Source: Acidobacteriota bacterium (GTDB taxonomy: Bacteria > Acidobacteriota > Terriglobia > Terriglobales > Acidobacteriaceae). Taken from it: a stretch of DNA of 47,564 nucleotides. The notes beneath the pieces were generated by a model that was not told the origin of the DNA, searched no databases, and saw only the letters and a program-made list of their open reading frames with translations. Made by a program: the position numbers and the translations under genes. Within the stretch, counting starts at the first letter, position 1. Every line of letters starts with the position of its first letter. The stretch spans positions 1 through 47,564 of the forward strand of contig QIAJ01000018.1 of NCBI GenBank assembly GCA_003225495.1, given 5' to 3'. Positions 17,354 to 24,947 of this stretch are shown here, in pieces.

Positions 17354-18970
17354 TCAATCCGCCGCAACCTCAGTCTCTGCGCGCTTATTTTCCATAACTG
17401 AATTTAATGTATGCGAATAACGTCCCAATGTTCCCGACGTAAACAGATCGTCATTTGCAGGGACGATAAGGTCCGGGTTGTGCAAGATGCTGGGCCCGCT
17501 TACGGCAATTTCAGTGTGCTGATCGTTCCCGGCCAGCAGATTGATCCGCGAGACATCGTATCCGGGCACCACCCGCTGAATTTCATCGAGAATCGCGATC
17601 GGATCAAACGGGGTCATCTTGGGTTCGAGATTGTGGGCTTCGAGCCAGACGGCGTGACGATCGGCTTCGCCCGATTGGGCACCGCGAGTCTGTCCCATAT
17701 CGGCGCGAGTGCCACGGCCAAATGGAACGAGCTTGCGAACATCGAAACCCATCGCGTCTGCAATGCGAACGATCATCTCGAAGTCGGGTTTTGTTCCAGA
17801 AACGTCTCCCGCTTTCTTGGCGAGTTGAACATCGCCGCAGGTGTTTGTGACGGTGCCTTCTTTCTCGTAAGCATTGGCAGCCGGCAAGACAACGTCGGCA
17901 AGGCTGGCCGTCTCGGTCAGGAACATCTCCTGAACAACCACGAAACATTTGGCGAGCGCGGTGGGATCGATGCCAAGACGACCAACCGGATTCGAGCCCA
18001 TGACATACAGCGCTTTCAGCTTGTTACTGGCAGCAGCGCCCATCATTTCCGGCAGGTTCAGTCCACGTTCGGACGAGATATTGCCCCATTCAGTTCGGAA
18101 TTGCAAAGCATCGGCAAGGGTTTGATAGCCGGGTAGGAGATCGGGGTAGAGTCCCATGTCGGCGGCGCCGCGCGAATTGGAGTAGTCGCTGAGGCAGATC
18201 AGCTTGGCCCCAGTCATTGATGACGCGAATGCTACGAGCCTCTGGACGTCCGCACCGCGAAGTTCTGAACCGAAGGCAATGATCAGGTTCTGTTCGCCGC
18301 GAACCTTTTCCCGCAGACCCGTCCATGCCTGAGCGTTCGTCATGTCGGTGACAAGCGAGGAAAGCAGGGAGTCATCGCCGGCGAGGAATCCGACGGCCTT
18401 GGCCTCGGCTCCCGCCGGAACCAAGCCGAAGGCTGCTGACTGGCGGCGCAGTTTGATGGGCGCCGAGTTGATGGTGTAGAGCCGGGAACGGTGCAAACGT
18501 ACATTGTTGCGAATCTGGTAGGCGAGCAGCGGATGCTGGTTGGTAGGATCATTGCCAACCAATAGAACTGCCGGAGCTTCGAACACCTCGCGCATCGAAG
18601 CGGTCATCCCGGACTTGCCTCGCAAAGCGCGAGCGAAGGCAGCGTAATCTGCCGTGCGATGGTGATCGACATTATTCGTTCTCAGAGCGACGCGGGCAAA
18701 TTTCGAGAGCAAGTAGTTTTCTTCATTGGTGGTGCGATTTGATCCAACCACGCCGATGGCCGAACCGCCATCCTTGTCTCGAATTTCGGCAAAACGCTTT
18801 CCGATCAGCGCGAAGGCCTCTTCCCAAGTCGATGGCGTCAGCTTTCCATTTTTGCGAATCAGCGGCCGTGTGAGTCGCTCTTTGCTGTGCGCGAAGTCGA
18901 ATGCATAGCGGCCCTTGATACACAGGAAGTCATTATTGATGCCACTCTTGTCGCGGTTGTCGCCGCGCAC
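17354..18970 (-). CDS. nuoG: NADH-quinone oxidoreductase subunit G, 3' part (molybdopterin-oxidoreductase-like domain)
   Basis: 538 codons of the C-terminal half of NuoG. It opens with RGDNRDKSGINNDFLCIKG, the segment that in intact NuoG follows the CxxCxxxC motif of the Fe4S4 domain, and continues through the molybdopterin-oxidoreductase fold (GSNRTTNEENYLLSKF, LLVGNDPTNQHPL, YVMGSNPVGR, VVLPAANAYEKEGT). GTG 18970 is only a formal start. The preceding N-terminal domains lie in another frame (18933-19649) and overlap this one by 38 bases. Roughly 22-27 residues, including three Cys of the expected cluster N7, are missing at the junction. Confidence 0.88.
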   Translation of the reverse strand: MRGDNRDKSGINNDFLCIKGRYAFDFAHSKERLTRPLIRKNGKLTPSTWEEAFALIGKRFAEIRDKDGGSAIGVVGSNRTTNEENYLLSKFARVALRTNNVDHHRTADYAAFARALRGKSGMTASMREVFEAPAVLLVGNDPTNQHPLLAYQIRNNVRLHRSRLYTINSAPIKLRRQSAAFGLVPAGAEAKAVGFLAGDDSLLSSLVTDMTNAQAWTGLREKVRGEQNLIIAFGSELRGADVQRLVAFASSMTGAKLICLSDYSNSRGAADMGLYPDLLPGYQTLADALQFRTEWGNISSERGLNLPEMMGAAASNKLKALYVMGSNPVGRLGIDPTALAKCFVVVQEMFLTETASLADVVLPAANAYEKEGTVTNTCGDVQLAKKAGDVSGTKPDFEMIVRIADAMGFDVRKLVPFGRGTRADMGQTRGAQSGEADRHAVWLEAHNLEPKMTPFDPIAILDEIQRVVPGYDVSRINLLAGNDQHTEIAVSGPSILHNPDLIVPANDDLFTSGTLGRYSHTLNSVMENKRAETEVAAD

Positions 18971-19649
18971 CGATGTGATTCATCTCCCACGGACGGGTCT
19001 TGTAGCGGTACGCGCCGGACGTGAGGGCCCCGACCGGGCAGATGTCGATGCACATGCCGCACTCTTCGCACTCGAGGTGATCGTCCTGATTGGGCGCAAT
19101 GACCGAGCCGACGCCGCGATTCTGCACGCCCAGGGCCCAGACGTCCATGGCCTCGCCGCACACGCGCACGCAGCGATAACACAGGATGCAGCGCGGACGG
19201 TCGAAGTACACCACTGGAGACCACTGCTGTTCTTCCTTGTGGTTCTTTGCCTCCATGAACTTCGACTCCGCGGCGCCGTAGGAGAATGTCATGTCCTGAA
19301 GTTCGCATTCGCCGCCGGCATCGCAGACCGGACAGTCGAGCGGATGATTCCCGAGCAACAGTTCGACCATCGCCTTGCGAGCCTGACGCACTTCATCACT
19401 GTCGGTCGCGACGACCATGCCCTCAGCAACGACGGTAGTACAGGCCGTCTGGAGTTTGGGCATCTTCTCGACTTTGACGACGCACATGCGGCAAGCGCCC
19501 TGCAAAGATAAGTTCGGGTAGTAACAGAAAGAAGGAACTTCAATGCCTGCACTCTTGCAGGCTTCGATCAGCAATGTCCCGGCCGGAGCCGTGAGCTTCT
19601 TTCCGTCGACATTTAAGGTGACATCAGGCATAAAATTGTCGTTCGTCAT
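18933..19649 (-). CDS. nuoG: NADH-quinone oxidoreductase subunit G, 5' part (Fe-S domains)
   Basis: 238 codons with the electron-carrying domains: [2Fe-2S] N1b (PSFCYYPNL, GACRMCVVK, HPLDCPVCDAGGECELQ), the His/Cys-bound [4Fe-4S] N5 region, and N4 (RCILCYRCVRVC, CEECGMCIDICPVG). The family sequence runs to SGAYRYKTRPWEMNHI, then turns into GARRQPRQEWHQ and stops, because of a frame change. The normal continuation resumes in the next frame at 18970. ATG 19649 or ATG 19631 could start it; neither has a good Shine-Dalgarno. Confidence 0.88.
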   Translation of the reverse strand: MTNDNFMPDVTLNVDGKKLTAPAGTLLIEACKSAGIEVPSFCYYPNLSLQGACRMCVVKVEKMPKLQTACTTVVAEGMVVATDSDEVRQARKAMVELLLGNHPLDCPVCDAGGECELQDMTFSYGAAESKFMEAKNHKEEQQWSPVVYFDRPRCILCYRCVRVCGEAMDVWALGVQNRGVGSVIAPNQDDHLECEECGMCIDICPVGALTSGAYRYKTRPWEMNHIGARRQPRQEWHQ

Positions 19650-19705
19650 TGGTCGCTGGTCATTCGGACTTCACGTTAGCGTCGCTCTTTTTAGCTAGCG
19701 ACCAA
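19649..19705. repeat. 9-bp inverted repeat in the nuoF-nuoG spacer
   Basis: TTGGTCGCT (19649-19657) and AGCGACCAA (19697-19705) are perfect inverted repeats 39 bases apart, the first touching the nuoG start codon. Could fold over the nuoG ribosome-loading site, or be a remnant of a dispersed GGTCGCTGGTC-type repeat. Confidence 0.35.
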
Positions 19706-19727
19706 CGAGGATCGACCAAACACTGAG

Positions 19728-21047
19728 CTACGCGTATACCGGCAAGTGCTCGATCTTTCCCGTTCTTTCAAACGGACAAGGCTTGCCTTCCAGGTGATCT
19801 TCAAACTCTTGTCTGAATTTTTTTACGAATGCCATCGTCGGCATCGCAGCTGCATCTCCGAGCGGACAGAATGTTTTGCCCAGCATGTTCTCGGAGAGGT
19901 AATAGATGTTATCGATGTCCTTCATTACGCCGCCGCCGGAATGGAAACGTTTCAGCGTCTTCTCCAGCCAGTCGGTACCCTCGCGGCACGGAATGCACCA
20001 CCCGCAACTCTCATGCCGGTAAAATTTCATGGTGCGCAGGGCAAATTTGACAATGCAATTCGAATCGTCAAGCACGACCACGCCGCCGGAGCCGAGCATC
20101 GATCCTGTCTTCGCAACGCTGTCGAAGTCCATTGCAACATCAATTTCATCGATGGTTAACACCGGTGTGCTCGAGCCGCCGGGGACGACCGCCTTGAGTT
20201 CACGCCCATCTGGAATTCCGCCGCCGACGTCGTAGATCATCTTTTTGAGGTTGTAACCCATCGGAAGTTCATAAACTCCCGGCTTGTTCAGGTTGCCGGC
20301 AAGACAGAACAGGCGTGTGCCGCCATTCTTCGGAGTTCCCAGCCCGGCAAACCATTCCGCGCCGCCCAACATGATAGGAGGTACAGCGGCGAGAGTTTCC
20401 GCATTATTGATGACAGTGGGACCGCCCCAAAGTCCGACCACGGCGGGGAAGGGTGGCCGAATGCGCGGAATGCCGCGCTTGCCTTCCAGCGATTCCATCA
20501 ACGCGGATTCTTCGCCGACTTCATAGGCGCCGGCGCCACCATGCCAGTAGATGTCGAGATCGTATCCGCTGCCGAAAATATTTTTCCCGAGGAAGCCTTT
20601 CGCGTACGCGTCCTTGATCGCCTTCTGCATGATGATCGACAAATAGCGATATTCGCCGCGAATGTAGATGTAACCGGTGTGCGATCCAACTGCGATGGCC
20701 GCGATCATTACGCCTTCAATGACTGCGTGTGGATCGTGTTCGAAGATCAGGCGATCTTTGCAGGTGCCGGGTTCGCTCTCGTCGCCGTTGCACAGAACGT
20801 ATTTTGGTTGCGCCGACTGCTTCGGGACAAAAGACCACTTCATTCCCGTCGAGAAGCCGGCTCCGCCGCGTCCGCGGAGGCCCGAATTTTTGACCTCGGC
20901 AATAATGGCGTCCGGCTGCATGCCGAGCGACTTCTGCACGGCTTTGTACCCGTCCAGTTCGAGATAGCGATCGATGTTCGTCGCGCCTTTGCCGAAGCGC
21001 TTCGAAACGACCCGCACTTCATCGGGATGGGAAACCAGGGAAGCCAT
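19728..21047 (-). CDS. nuoF: NADH-quinone oxidoreductase subunit F
   Basis: A 439-residue NADH-oxidising subunit. FMN/NADH-binding glycine-rich segments LRGRGGAGFSTGMKW and GAGAYEVGEESALMESLEG, and the N3 [4Fe-4S] ligands in ESCGWCIPCREGTDW plus TFCPLGDAA. Full length and intact. It carries electrons from NADH to NuoE/NuoG. The start at 21047 follows an 84-base spacer after nuoE. Confidence 0.96.
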   Translation of the reverse strand: MASLVSHPDEVRVVSKRFGKGATNIDRYLELDGYKAVQKSLGMQPDAIIAEVKNSGLRGRGGAGFSTGMKWSFVPKQSAQPKYVLCNGDESEPGTCKDRLIFEHDPHAVIEGVMIAAIAVGSHTGYIYIRGEYRYLSIIMQKAIKDAYAKGFLGKNIFGSGYDLDIYWHGGAGAYEVGEESALMESLEGKRGIPRIRPPFPAVVGLWGGPTVINNAETLAAVPPIMLGGAEWFAGLGTPKNGGTRLFCLAGNLNKPGVYELPMGYNLKKMIYDVGGGIPDGRELKAVVPGGSSTPVLTIDEIDVAMDFDSVAKTGSMLGSGGVVVLDDSNCIVKFALRTMKFYRHESCGWCIPCREGTDWLEKTLKRFHSGGGVMKDIDNIYYLSENMLGKTFCPLGDAAAMPTMAFVKKFRQEFEDHLEGKPCPFERTGKIEHLPVYA

Positions 21048-21062
21048 AGGGAAATTTGATTT

Positions 21063-21131
21063 GTGATGGGTAATCTGATTGAAAAACCCTTTGCACCTTC
21101 AATTGCAAATTGCAAGTTGCCAATTACAAAT
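21063..21131. repeat. AT-rich short-repeat spacer between nuoE and nuoF
   Basis: The gap holds overlapping words CAATTGCAAATTGCAA, GTTGCCAATTAC and AAATTC, unlike the GC-rich surroundings. It looks like a small AT-rich repeat patch and contains no recognisable promoter or hairpin with a T-tract. Confidence 0.35.
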
Positions 21132-21614
21132 TCAGACCGTTCCTTTCTTGCTGTACTGGTCCAAAACCTGATCCATCTTGTCGACGGTCAGGTTCTCGTG
21201 AAAGTCGTAGTTGACCTGAATCGCCGGAGCCCAGCTGCAGGCGCCGATGCACTCGACTTCTTCAAGAGTGAACATTCCGTCGGGCGTGGTCCCTTTATTC
21301 TTGACTCCCAGCTTTTTCTTGCAGTGCTCCAGCAGTTCCTCGCCGCCGACGAGCATGCAGGCAATATTGGTGCAGACCTGAACGTTGTACTTTCCGCGCG
21401 GCTTAGTGGTGAGCAGCGAGTAGTAACTGATCACGTTGCGCACTTCCAAGTCGGTCAACTCGAGGCGCTGCGCGAGTTCCGTAATCACCTCATCTGTCAG
21501 AGAACCGATCTCGTCCTGCGCATATAACAACATCGGCACCAGCACCGAGCGCCTGGTCGGATAATGCCCGAGCATCTCGGCGAAGCGTCTTTCGAACTCT
21601 TCAGAAAATCGCAT
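21132..21614 (-). CDS. nuoE: NADH-quinone oxidoreductase subunit E
   Basis: A 160-residue thioredoxin-like subunit binding [2Fe-2S] cluster N1a. Ligand motifs CTNIAC (around 92-97) and ECIGACSWAP (around 130-139). N-terminal helical region with YPTRRSVLVPMLLYAQDEIG is typical. Three bases separate it from the nuoD stop. Intact. Confidence 0.96.
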   Translation of the reverse strand: MRFSEEFERRFAEMLGHYPTRRSVLVPMLLYAQDEIGSLTDEVITELAQRLELTDLEVRNVISYYSLLTTKPRGKYNVQVCTNIACMLVGGEELLEHCKKKLGVKNKGTTPDGMFTLEEVECIGACSWAPAIQVNYDFHENLTVDKMDQVLDQYSKKGTV

Positions 21615-21617
21615 GAG

Positions 21618-22628
21618 CTATCTGTCAATGTCTCCGACCACTACGTCAATCGATCCAATCGCGGCGATCACATCCGCGATCAGCCCACCTTCGCACATCT
21701 TGGCCAGCACTTGAAGGTTGGCATAAGACGGAGCACGCATGTGGACACGATACGGTTTCGCGGTCCCATCACTGACGACGTAGTAGCCCATTTCCCCACG
21801 CGGAGACTCAACTGCCTGGTAGACCTCGCCTGCCGGAACGGTAAAGCCCTCGGTGATAATCTTAAAGTGATAGATGAGGGCTTCCATTTGAGTCTTCATT
21901 TTCTCGCGGTCGGGCAGAACAACCTTGGGAGCATCGGCTTTGGTGGGTCCCTCAGGCATTCCCGCCAACGCCTGCTGAACTATGCCGATCGATTCGCGAA
22001 GTTCCTGGACGCGGCAGAGGTATCGCGCCCATACGTCGCCGCCATCGGAAACCGGGACTTTAAACTTGAAGTTTTCGTAGCCGCTATAGGGAGCATCACG
22101 ACGCAGATCGATATCCACCCCGCTGCCGCGGAGCGTGGGACCGGTTGCTCCCATCGCAATCGCGTCTTCCATGCTCAGGTGAGCCACACCTTTCACACGC
22201 ATCAAGAAGATCGGGTTGCCTGTCAGGAGTCCTTCGTATTCATCTACGTTACCGGGAAAGCGGTCGGCGAATGATTTCACCTTCTCGAAAAACCCCAAGG
22301 GTGGTTCCAGCGCGAGGCCGCCGATCCGGAAATAGGAGCTCATCATTCGCTGTCCGCTGACCATTTCGAACAGCCGCAGAATGTCCTCACGTTCACGGAA
22401 GCAATAGAGAAAAACTGTCATCGCCCCCAGATCCATGGCATGGGTACCCAGCCATACCAGGTGGGAGTTGATACGCGTGAGTTCATTCATCATGACGCGC
22501 ATCCATTGCGCCTTCGGTGGAATCTCGAGGCCCAGCAACTTTTCAACCGCCAAACAGTAGGCGAGGTTGTTAGTCATGGGGCAGAGATAGTCGATGCGAT
22601 CGGTAAGCGGAACGACCTGCTGATAGGT
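21618..22628 (-). CDS. nuoD: NADH-quinone oxidoreductase subunit D, 3' part
   Basis: About 336 codons covering most of the 49-kDa-type subunit that lines the quinone site: [20 protein letters not shown] (with the quinone-contact Tyr of the DY motif), [61 protein letters not shown] and [15 protein letters not shown] near the end. The open frame continues upstream to 22703 but that stretch ([14 protein letters not shown]...) is the wrong frame of the real N-terminus. The true start is ATG 22797; see the 5' part. Confidence 0.9.
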   Translation of the reverse strand, partial: TYQQVVPLTDRIDYLCPMTNNLAYCLAVEKLLGLEIPPKAQWMRVMMNELTRINSHLVWLGTHAMDLGAMTVFLYCFREREDILRLFEMVSGQRMMSSYFRIGGLALEPPLGFFEKVKSFADRFPGNVDEYEGLLTGNPIFLMRVKGVAHLSMEDAIAMGATGPTLRGSGVDIDLRRDAPYSGYENFKFKVPVSDGGDVWARYLCRVQELRESIGIVQQALAGMPEGPTKADAPKVVLPDREKMKTQMEALIYHFKIITEGFTVPAGEVYQAVESPRGEMGYYVVSDGTAKPYRVHMRAPSYANLQVLAKMCEGGLIADVIAAIGSIDVVVGDIDR

Positions 22629-22797
22629 GGAGGTAGCCGATCTCCGGCATGACGCGCACGACAGTTTCGCCATCGATCTCGAGGACAAGCCGCAGCACAC
22701 CATGGGTCGAAGGATGCTGGGGCCCCATGTTCAGGACAAGAGTTTTCTCCTGACCTGCAACCGGTTCGAGCACGGCGGACGTGGGATATTGCGTCAT
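22570..22797 (-). CDS. nuoD: NADH-quinone oxidoreductase subunit D, 5' part (frame disrupted)
   Basis: Starts at ATG 22797, five bases after the nuoC stop, and gives a normal NuoD N-terminus: [19 protein letters not shown] with the His near the quinone head group, then PEIGYLH. After LH the frame turns to [12 protein letters not shown] and ends at 22570, whereas the next frame continues the family sequence with TYQQVVPL. The usual HTGIEKTCEAK segment (about 11 residues) is missing. Deletion of about 32 bases, or any 3n+2, explains this. Junction at about 22628. Confidence 0.8.
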   Translation of the reverse strand: MTQYPTSAVLEPVAGQEKTLVLNMGPQHPSTHGVLRLVLEIDGETVVRVMPEIGYLHLSAGRSAYRSHRLSLPHD

Positions 22798-22802
22798 GAT
22801 CC

Positions 22803-23300
22803 CTACCGGTACCCCTCTACCGGGTAGTCTTTCCGCAAGGGATGGCCTTCCCAGTTATCGGGCATCAGGATACGTTCAAGGCGGGGGTGTCCAGTGAAGC
22901 GGATTCCGAACAAGTCGAAAACTTCGCGCTCGAAGTAGTTGGCTGCCGGCCATACCGATGTGACCGACTCGATCACGGGGCTGGCGTCCTCAAGCCGTGC
23001 TTTGATCCGAACGCGTTCTTTTTTCGGAAGCGACAGAAGATGATAGACAACTTCAAAGCGCGGCTGCGACGGAAACCAGTCGACAGCGGTGACGTCGCAA
23101 AGATAGTTGAACGGACAAGGCGGATTGTCGCGAAGGATCGCGCAGGCCTCGCGAATCAATCCCTTTTCGACCCACAGTGTGAGTTCGTCGCGGTCGAACT
23201 TTGCGGCCTTGACCGCAAGGGTATTCCACTCCAGCAGCCGCGCCAGCGCCGGGTGTGACTTCAACTGCTCGATGTCGGTGATTGCGGGAGCCAGAGCCAT
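22803..23300 (-). CDS. nuoC: NADH-quinone oxidoreductase subunit C
   Basis: A 165-residue 30-kDa-type subunit of the peripheral arm. Family signature [20 protein letters not shown]... ends in the conserved [16 protein letters not shown] and [16 protein letters not shown] 23300 is used because it overlaps the nuoA stop as TAATG; the longer frame upstream lies inside nuoA. The gene directly follows nuoA, so nuoB is not in its normal place. Confidence 0.94.
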   Translation of the reverse strand: MALAPAITDIEQLKSHPALARLLEWNTLAVKAAKFDRDELTLWVEKGLIREACAILRDNPPCPFNYLCDVTAVDWFPSQPRFEVVYHLLSLPKKERVRIKARLEDASPVIESVTSVWPAANYFEREVFDLFGIRFTGHPRLERILMPDNWEGHPLRKDYPVEGYR

Positions 23301-23695
23301 TAGACGTGCCCTCGCTGTCCGCGGGTCGCTCCCCAGTCGAGCACGCCCTTTTTCCAGACGTAGAAGAGACCGACCAGAACAATTGCGACGTATACCATCA
23401 TCTCCCAAAAGCCAAACATCTTGAGTTCGCGCAGGATCACTGCCCAGGGATAAAGGAAGACCGCTTCCACGTCGAACAAGATGAAGAGCATGCCGACCAG
23501 GTAAAACTTGACCGAGAAGCGTTCGCGGGCATCCCCAACGGGCGCTACGCCACATTCATAAGGGGACATTTTGGCGCGCGATGGTTTACGCTGCCCGATG
23601 AGCCAGGACAAAGTCACAATAGCGCCCGCGACCGCAAAAGCGATCATGAAATGCAGCAAAAGGGGCAGGTAACTGGCGAAATAATTGTCCGGCAT
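23300..23695 (-). CDS. nuoA: NADH-quinone oxidoreductase subunit A
   Basis: A 131-residue, three-helix subunit. Conserved MSPYECGVAPVGDARERFSVKF is represented here by SPYECG and RFSVKFYLVGMLFILFDVE, and the C-terminal helix is followed by WKKGVLDWG. First gene of the nuo cluster. No Shine-Dalgarno before the ATG; the promoter at 23708-23736 would give a leader of only about 5-10 bases. Confidence 0.96.
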   Translation of the reverse strand: MPDNYFASYLPLLLHFMIAFAVAGAIVTLSWLIGQRKPSRAKMSPYECGVAPVGDARERFSVKFYLVGMLFILFDVEAVFLYPWAVILRELKMFGFWEMMVYVAIVLVGLFYVWKKGVLDWGATRGQRGHV

Positions 23696-23707
23696 AGGAC
23701 GAGCTAT

Positions 23708-23736
23708 ATATAATCTGCGCCAAGCACTCTCGTAAA
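23708..23736 (-). promoter_or_regulatory. Candidate promoter of the nuo operon
   Basis: Minus strand TTTACG (23736-23731), 17-base spacer, TTATAT (23713-23708) within the AT-rich string ATTATATATAG. Located 13 bases before the nuoA start codon. Confidence 0.45.
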
Positions 23737-23841
23737 CATTCTAGATTAGATTTTGATTCGCAGAAGTGTCAAGCAAACTGCGCGTTTCGGAGACGTTTAA
23801 TTCGGCAATCTGTCTTCACGCACACGAAAGTCTAGTCCCTC

Positions 23842-24429
23842 ATGATCTTTGGCTTTAATACCGATATCAAGCAGCAAGACACGGTCTACCACGTGCAGAG
23901 CGAAGCCCGCGAAAGCGAGCGCCTCTTGCAGACGCAGGTATTCGTCAAAGGGCGGTGCATCGGAAAACGAGCAGTACCATATGCCTTGGTCAGCTCAGAA
24001 GGCGATGACGGGGATCCGCATAAAGAAAAAATGCTGCGCGAGCAGCATCGCCAGGTACTGGACGCCATTCGGGAAGGGAAGCTCGACTCGCTGCTCGACA
24101 AGCGGGAGAGTCCGGAAACGCTCTCGGGAATCAAGGAATTGGAAATGGAGTGGCTCAACTCCAATTCAGTGCACGCCGGCGGCAACCTGATGATGCATCT
24201 GCGGGTTACGGACGGAGGCGCCGCTGCCGAAGGCGCCCGGCTGACATTTCGCTTCGCGCGCCCCGACGCTGCTCCCTACTATGCCCAGGTTCTCACCGAT
24301 GCCAGCGGCAACGCCGAAATGAGTTTTCAGGTGGATGAGGCAGTACTCGCCGTTTCTTCTGTTCTCGTCCAGGCAAGCTACTCGGGGCGTACGGCCACTC
24401 GCAAGTTCCGCCTGCGTTCCACCGGCTAG
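23842..24429 (+). CDS. Conserved hypothetical protein
   Basis: A 195-residue protein without signal peptide or membrane segment that I do not assign to a family. Residues 1-55 look like a beta-rich module (DTVYHVQSEARESERLLQTQVFVKGRCIG). A charged helical part follows (about 60-110, REQHRQVLDAIREGKLDSLLDKRES). The last 85 residues look like an Ig-like/carboxypeptidase-regulatory beta-sandwich (LRVTDGGAAAEGARLTF, TDASGNAEMSFQV). It probably acts in the cytoplasm. Divergent from nuoA. A similar protein occurs in acidobacteria to my recollection, which is not verifiable here. Confidence 0.72.
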   Translation: MIFGFNTDIKQQDTVYHVQSEARESERLLQTQVFVKGRCIGKRAVPYALVSSEGDDGDPHKEKMLREQHRQVLDAIREGKLDSLLDKRESPETLSGIKELEMEWLNSNSVHAGGNLMMHLRVTDGGAAAEGARLTFRFARPDAAPYYAQVLTDASGNAEMSFQVDEAVLAVSSVLVQASYSGRTATRKFRLRSTG

Positions 24430-24502
24430 TACGATCTTTGCTTCTTTTAGGTTCGCCTCCTCCGCTTGCTGCTTCTTATGGGACTGTGAGAATTAGTAGC
24501 TC

Positions 24503-24766
24503 ATGAACCTCACCATCAACGGAGAGAATCGTTCCCTGGCTCCGGTGGAGAGCCTGCACGCGCTCGTCGAGCAGCTGGGCATGAAGTCGGATCGCGTGGC
24601 GATTGAACTTAACCGTGAGATTGTGCCGCGCGATCAGTGGGCGCAAACGGCCATACGCGATGGAGACCGGCTGGAGATTGTGCACTTCGTCGGTGGAGGT
24701 TCTTCGGCGATCGGAAGACGGCCTCCGTACCTTATGGAGGCCCCGTCCGGAATTGAACCGGAATAG
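24503..24766 (+). CDS. thiS: ThiS-like sulfur-carrier protein with C-terminal extension
   Basis: An 87-residue frame. The first 65 residues are a ubiquitin-like ThiS fold ([44 protein letters not shown]). ThiS normally ends at the Gly-Gly, whose carboxylate becomes the thiocarboxylate that donates sulfur for the thiamin thiazole. Here the frame runs on for about 21 residues ([10 protein letters not shown]...), encoded by a hairpin and by the antisense of a tRNA gene, and ends at 24766. Unless the tail is removed the protein could not be activated by ThiF. A stop codon may have been lost. No thiF, thiG or thiE is nearby and no TPP riboswitch is seen upstream. Confidence 0.75.
   Translation: MNLTINGENRSLAPVESLHALVEQLGMKSDRVAIELNREIVPRDQWAQTAIRDGDRLEIVHFVGGGSSAIGRRPPYLMEAPSGIEPE
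24695..24726. repeat. Hairpin downstream of tRNA-Arg
   Basis: GGAGG(24695-24699)/CCTCC(24722-24726) and CTTC/GAAG inside form an interrupted stem just 3' of the tRNA on the minus strand. No T-tract. It could be a processing or termination hairpin of the tRNA transcript. It also encodes the first residues of the ThiS extension. Confidence 0.4.
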
Positions 24767-24810
24767 CCGGTTTAGGAAACCGGTGCTCTATCCATTTGAG
24801 CTACGGGGCC
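24735..24810 (-). tRNA. tRNA-Arg (anticodon CCU)
   Basis: A complete cloverleaf on the minus strand. Acceptor GGCCCCG/CGGGGCC, D-arm GCTC/GAGC with loop AAATGGATA, anticodon stem CCGGT/ACCGG with loop TTCCTAA (anticodon CCT), 4-base variable loop, T-arm TCCGG-TTCAATT-CCGGA. CCA is encoded (24737-24735) after a T discriminator. It reads AGG codons. It lies antisense to the tail of the thiS frame. Confidence 0.95.
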
Positions 24811-24947
24811 ACGCGATATCCACCCAATTCTCTCACGTCAATTTAGCCCTGTCAGGCCGTTTCATGAATCGTGGTAAGGTGCGGACCAAGCCGCGATTCT
24901 TGCGCACAGGCGCGGTCCATGAGTCTTCGCGGTCAGGGAGAACCGGA

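Noticed and set aside
13340-22640. Programmed frameshifting in nuoD, nuoG and nuoM
   Set aside because: No slippery heptamers or pseudoknots at the junctions, and each site also lacks conserved residues, which slippage cannot restore.
24430-24502. TPP riboswitch before thiS
   Set aside because: The 73-base gap lacks the THI-box (CUGAGA) arrangement.
24603-24947. N-terminal extension of the patatin frame
   Set aside because: It reads through thiS in another frame and the tRNA antisense strand; the signal peptide and Shine-Dalgarno are at 24948.
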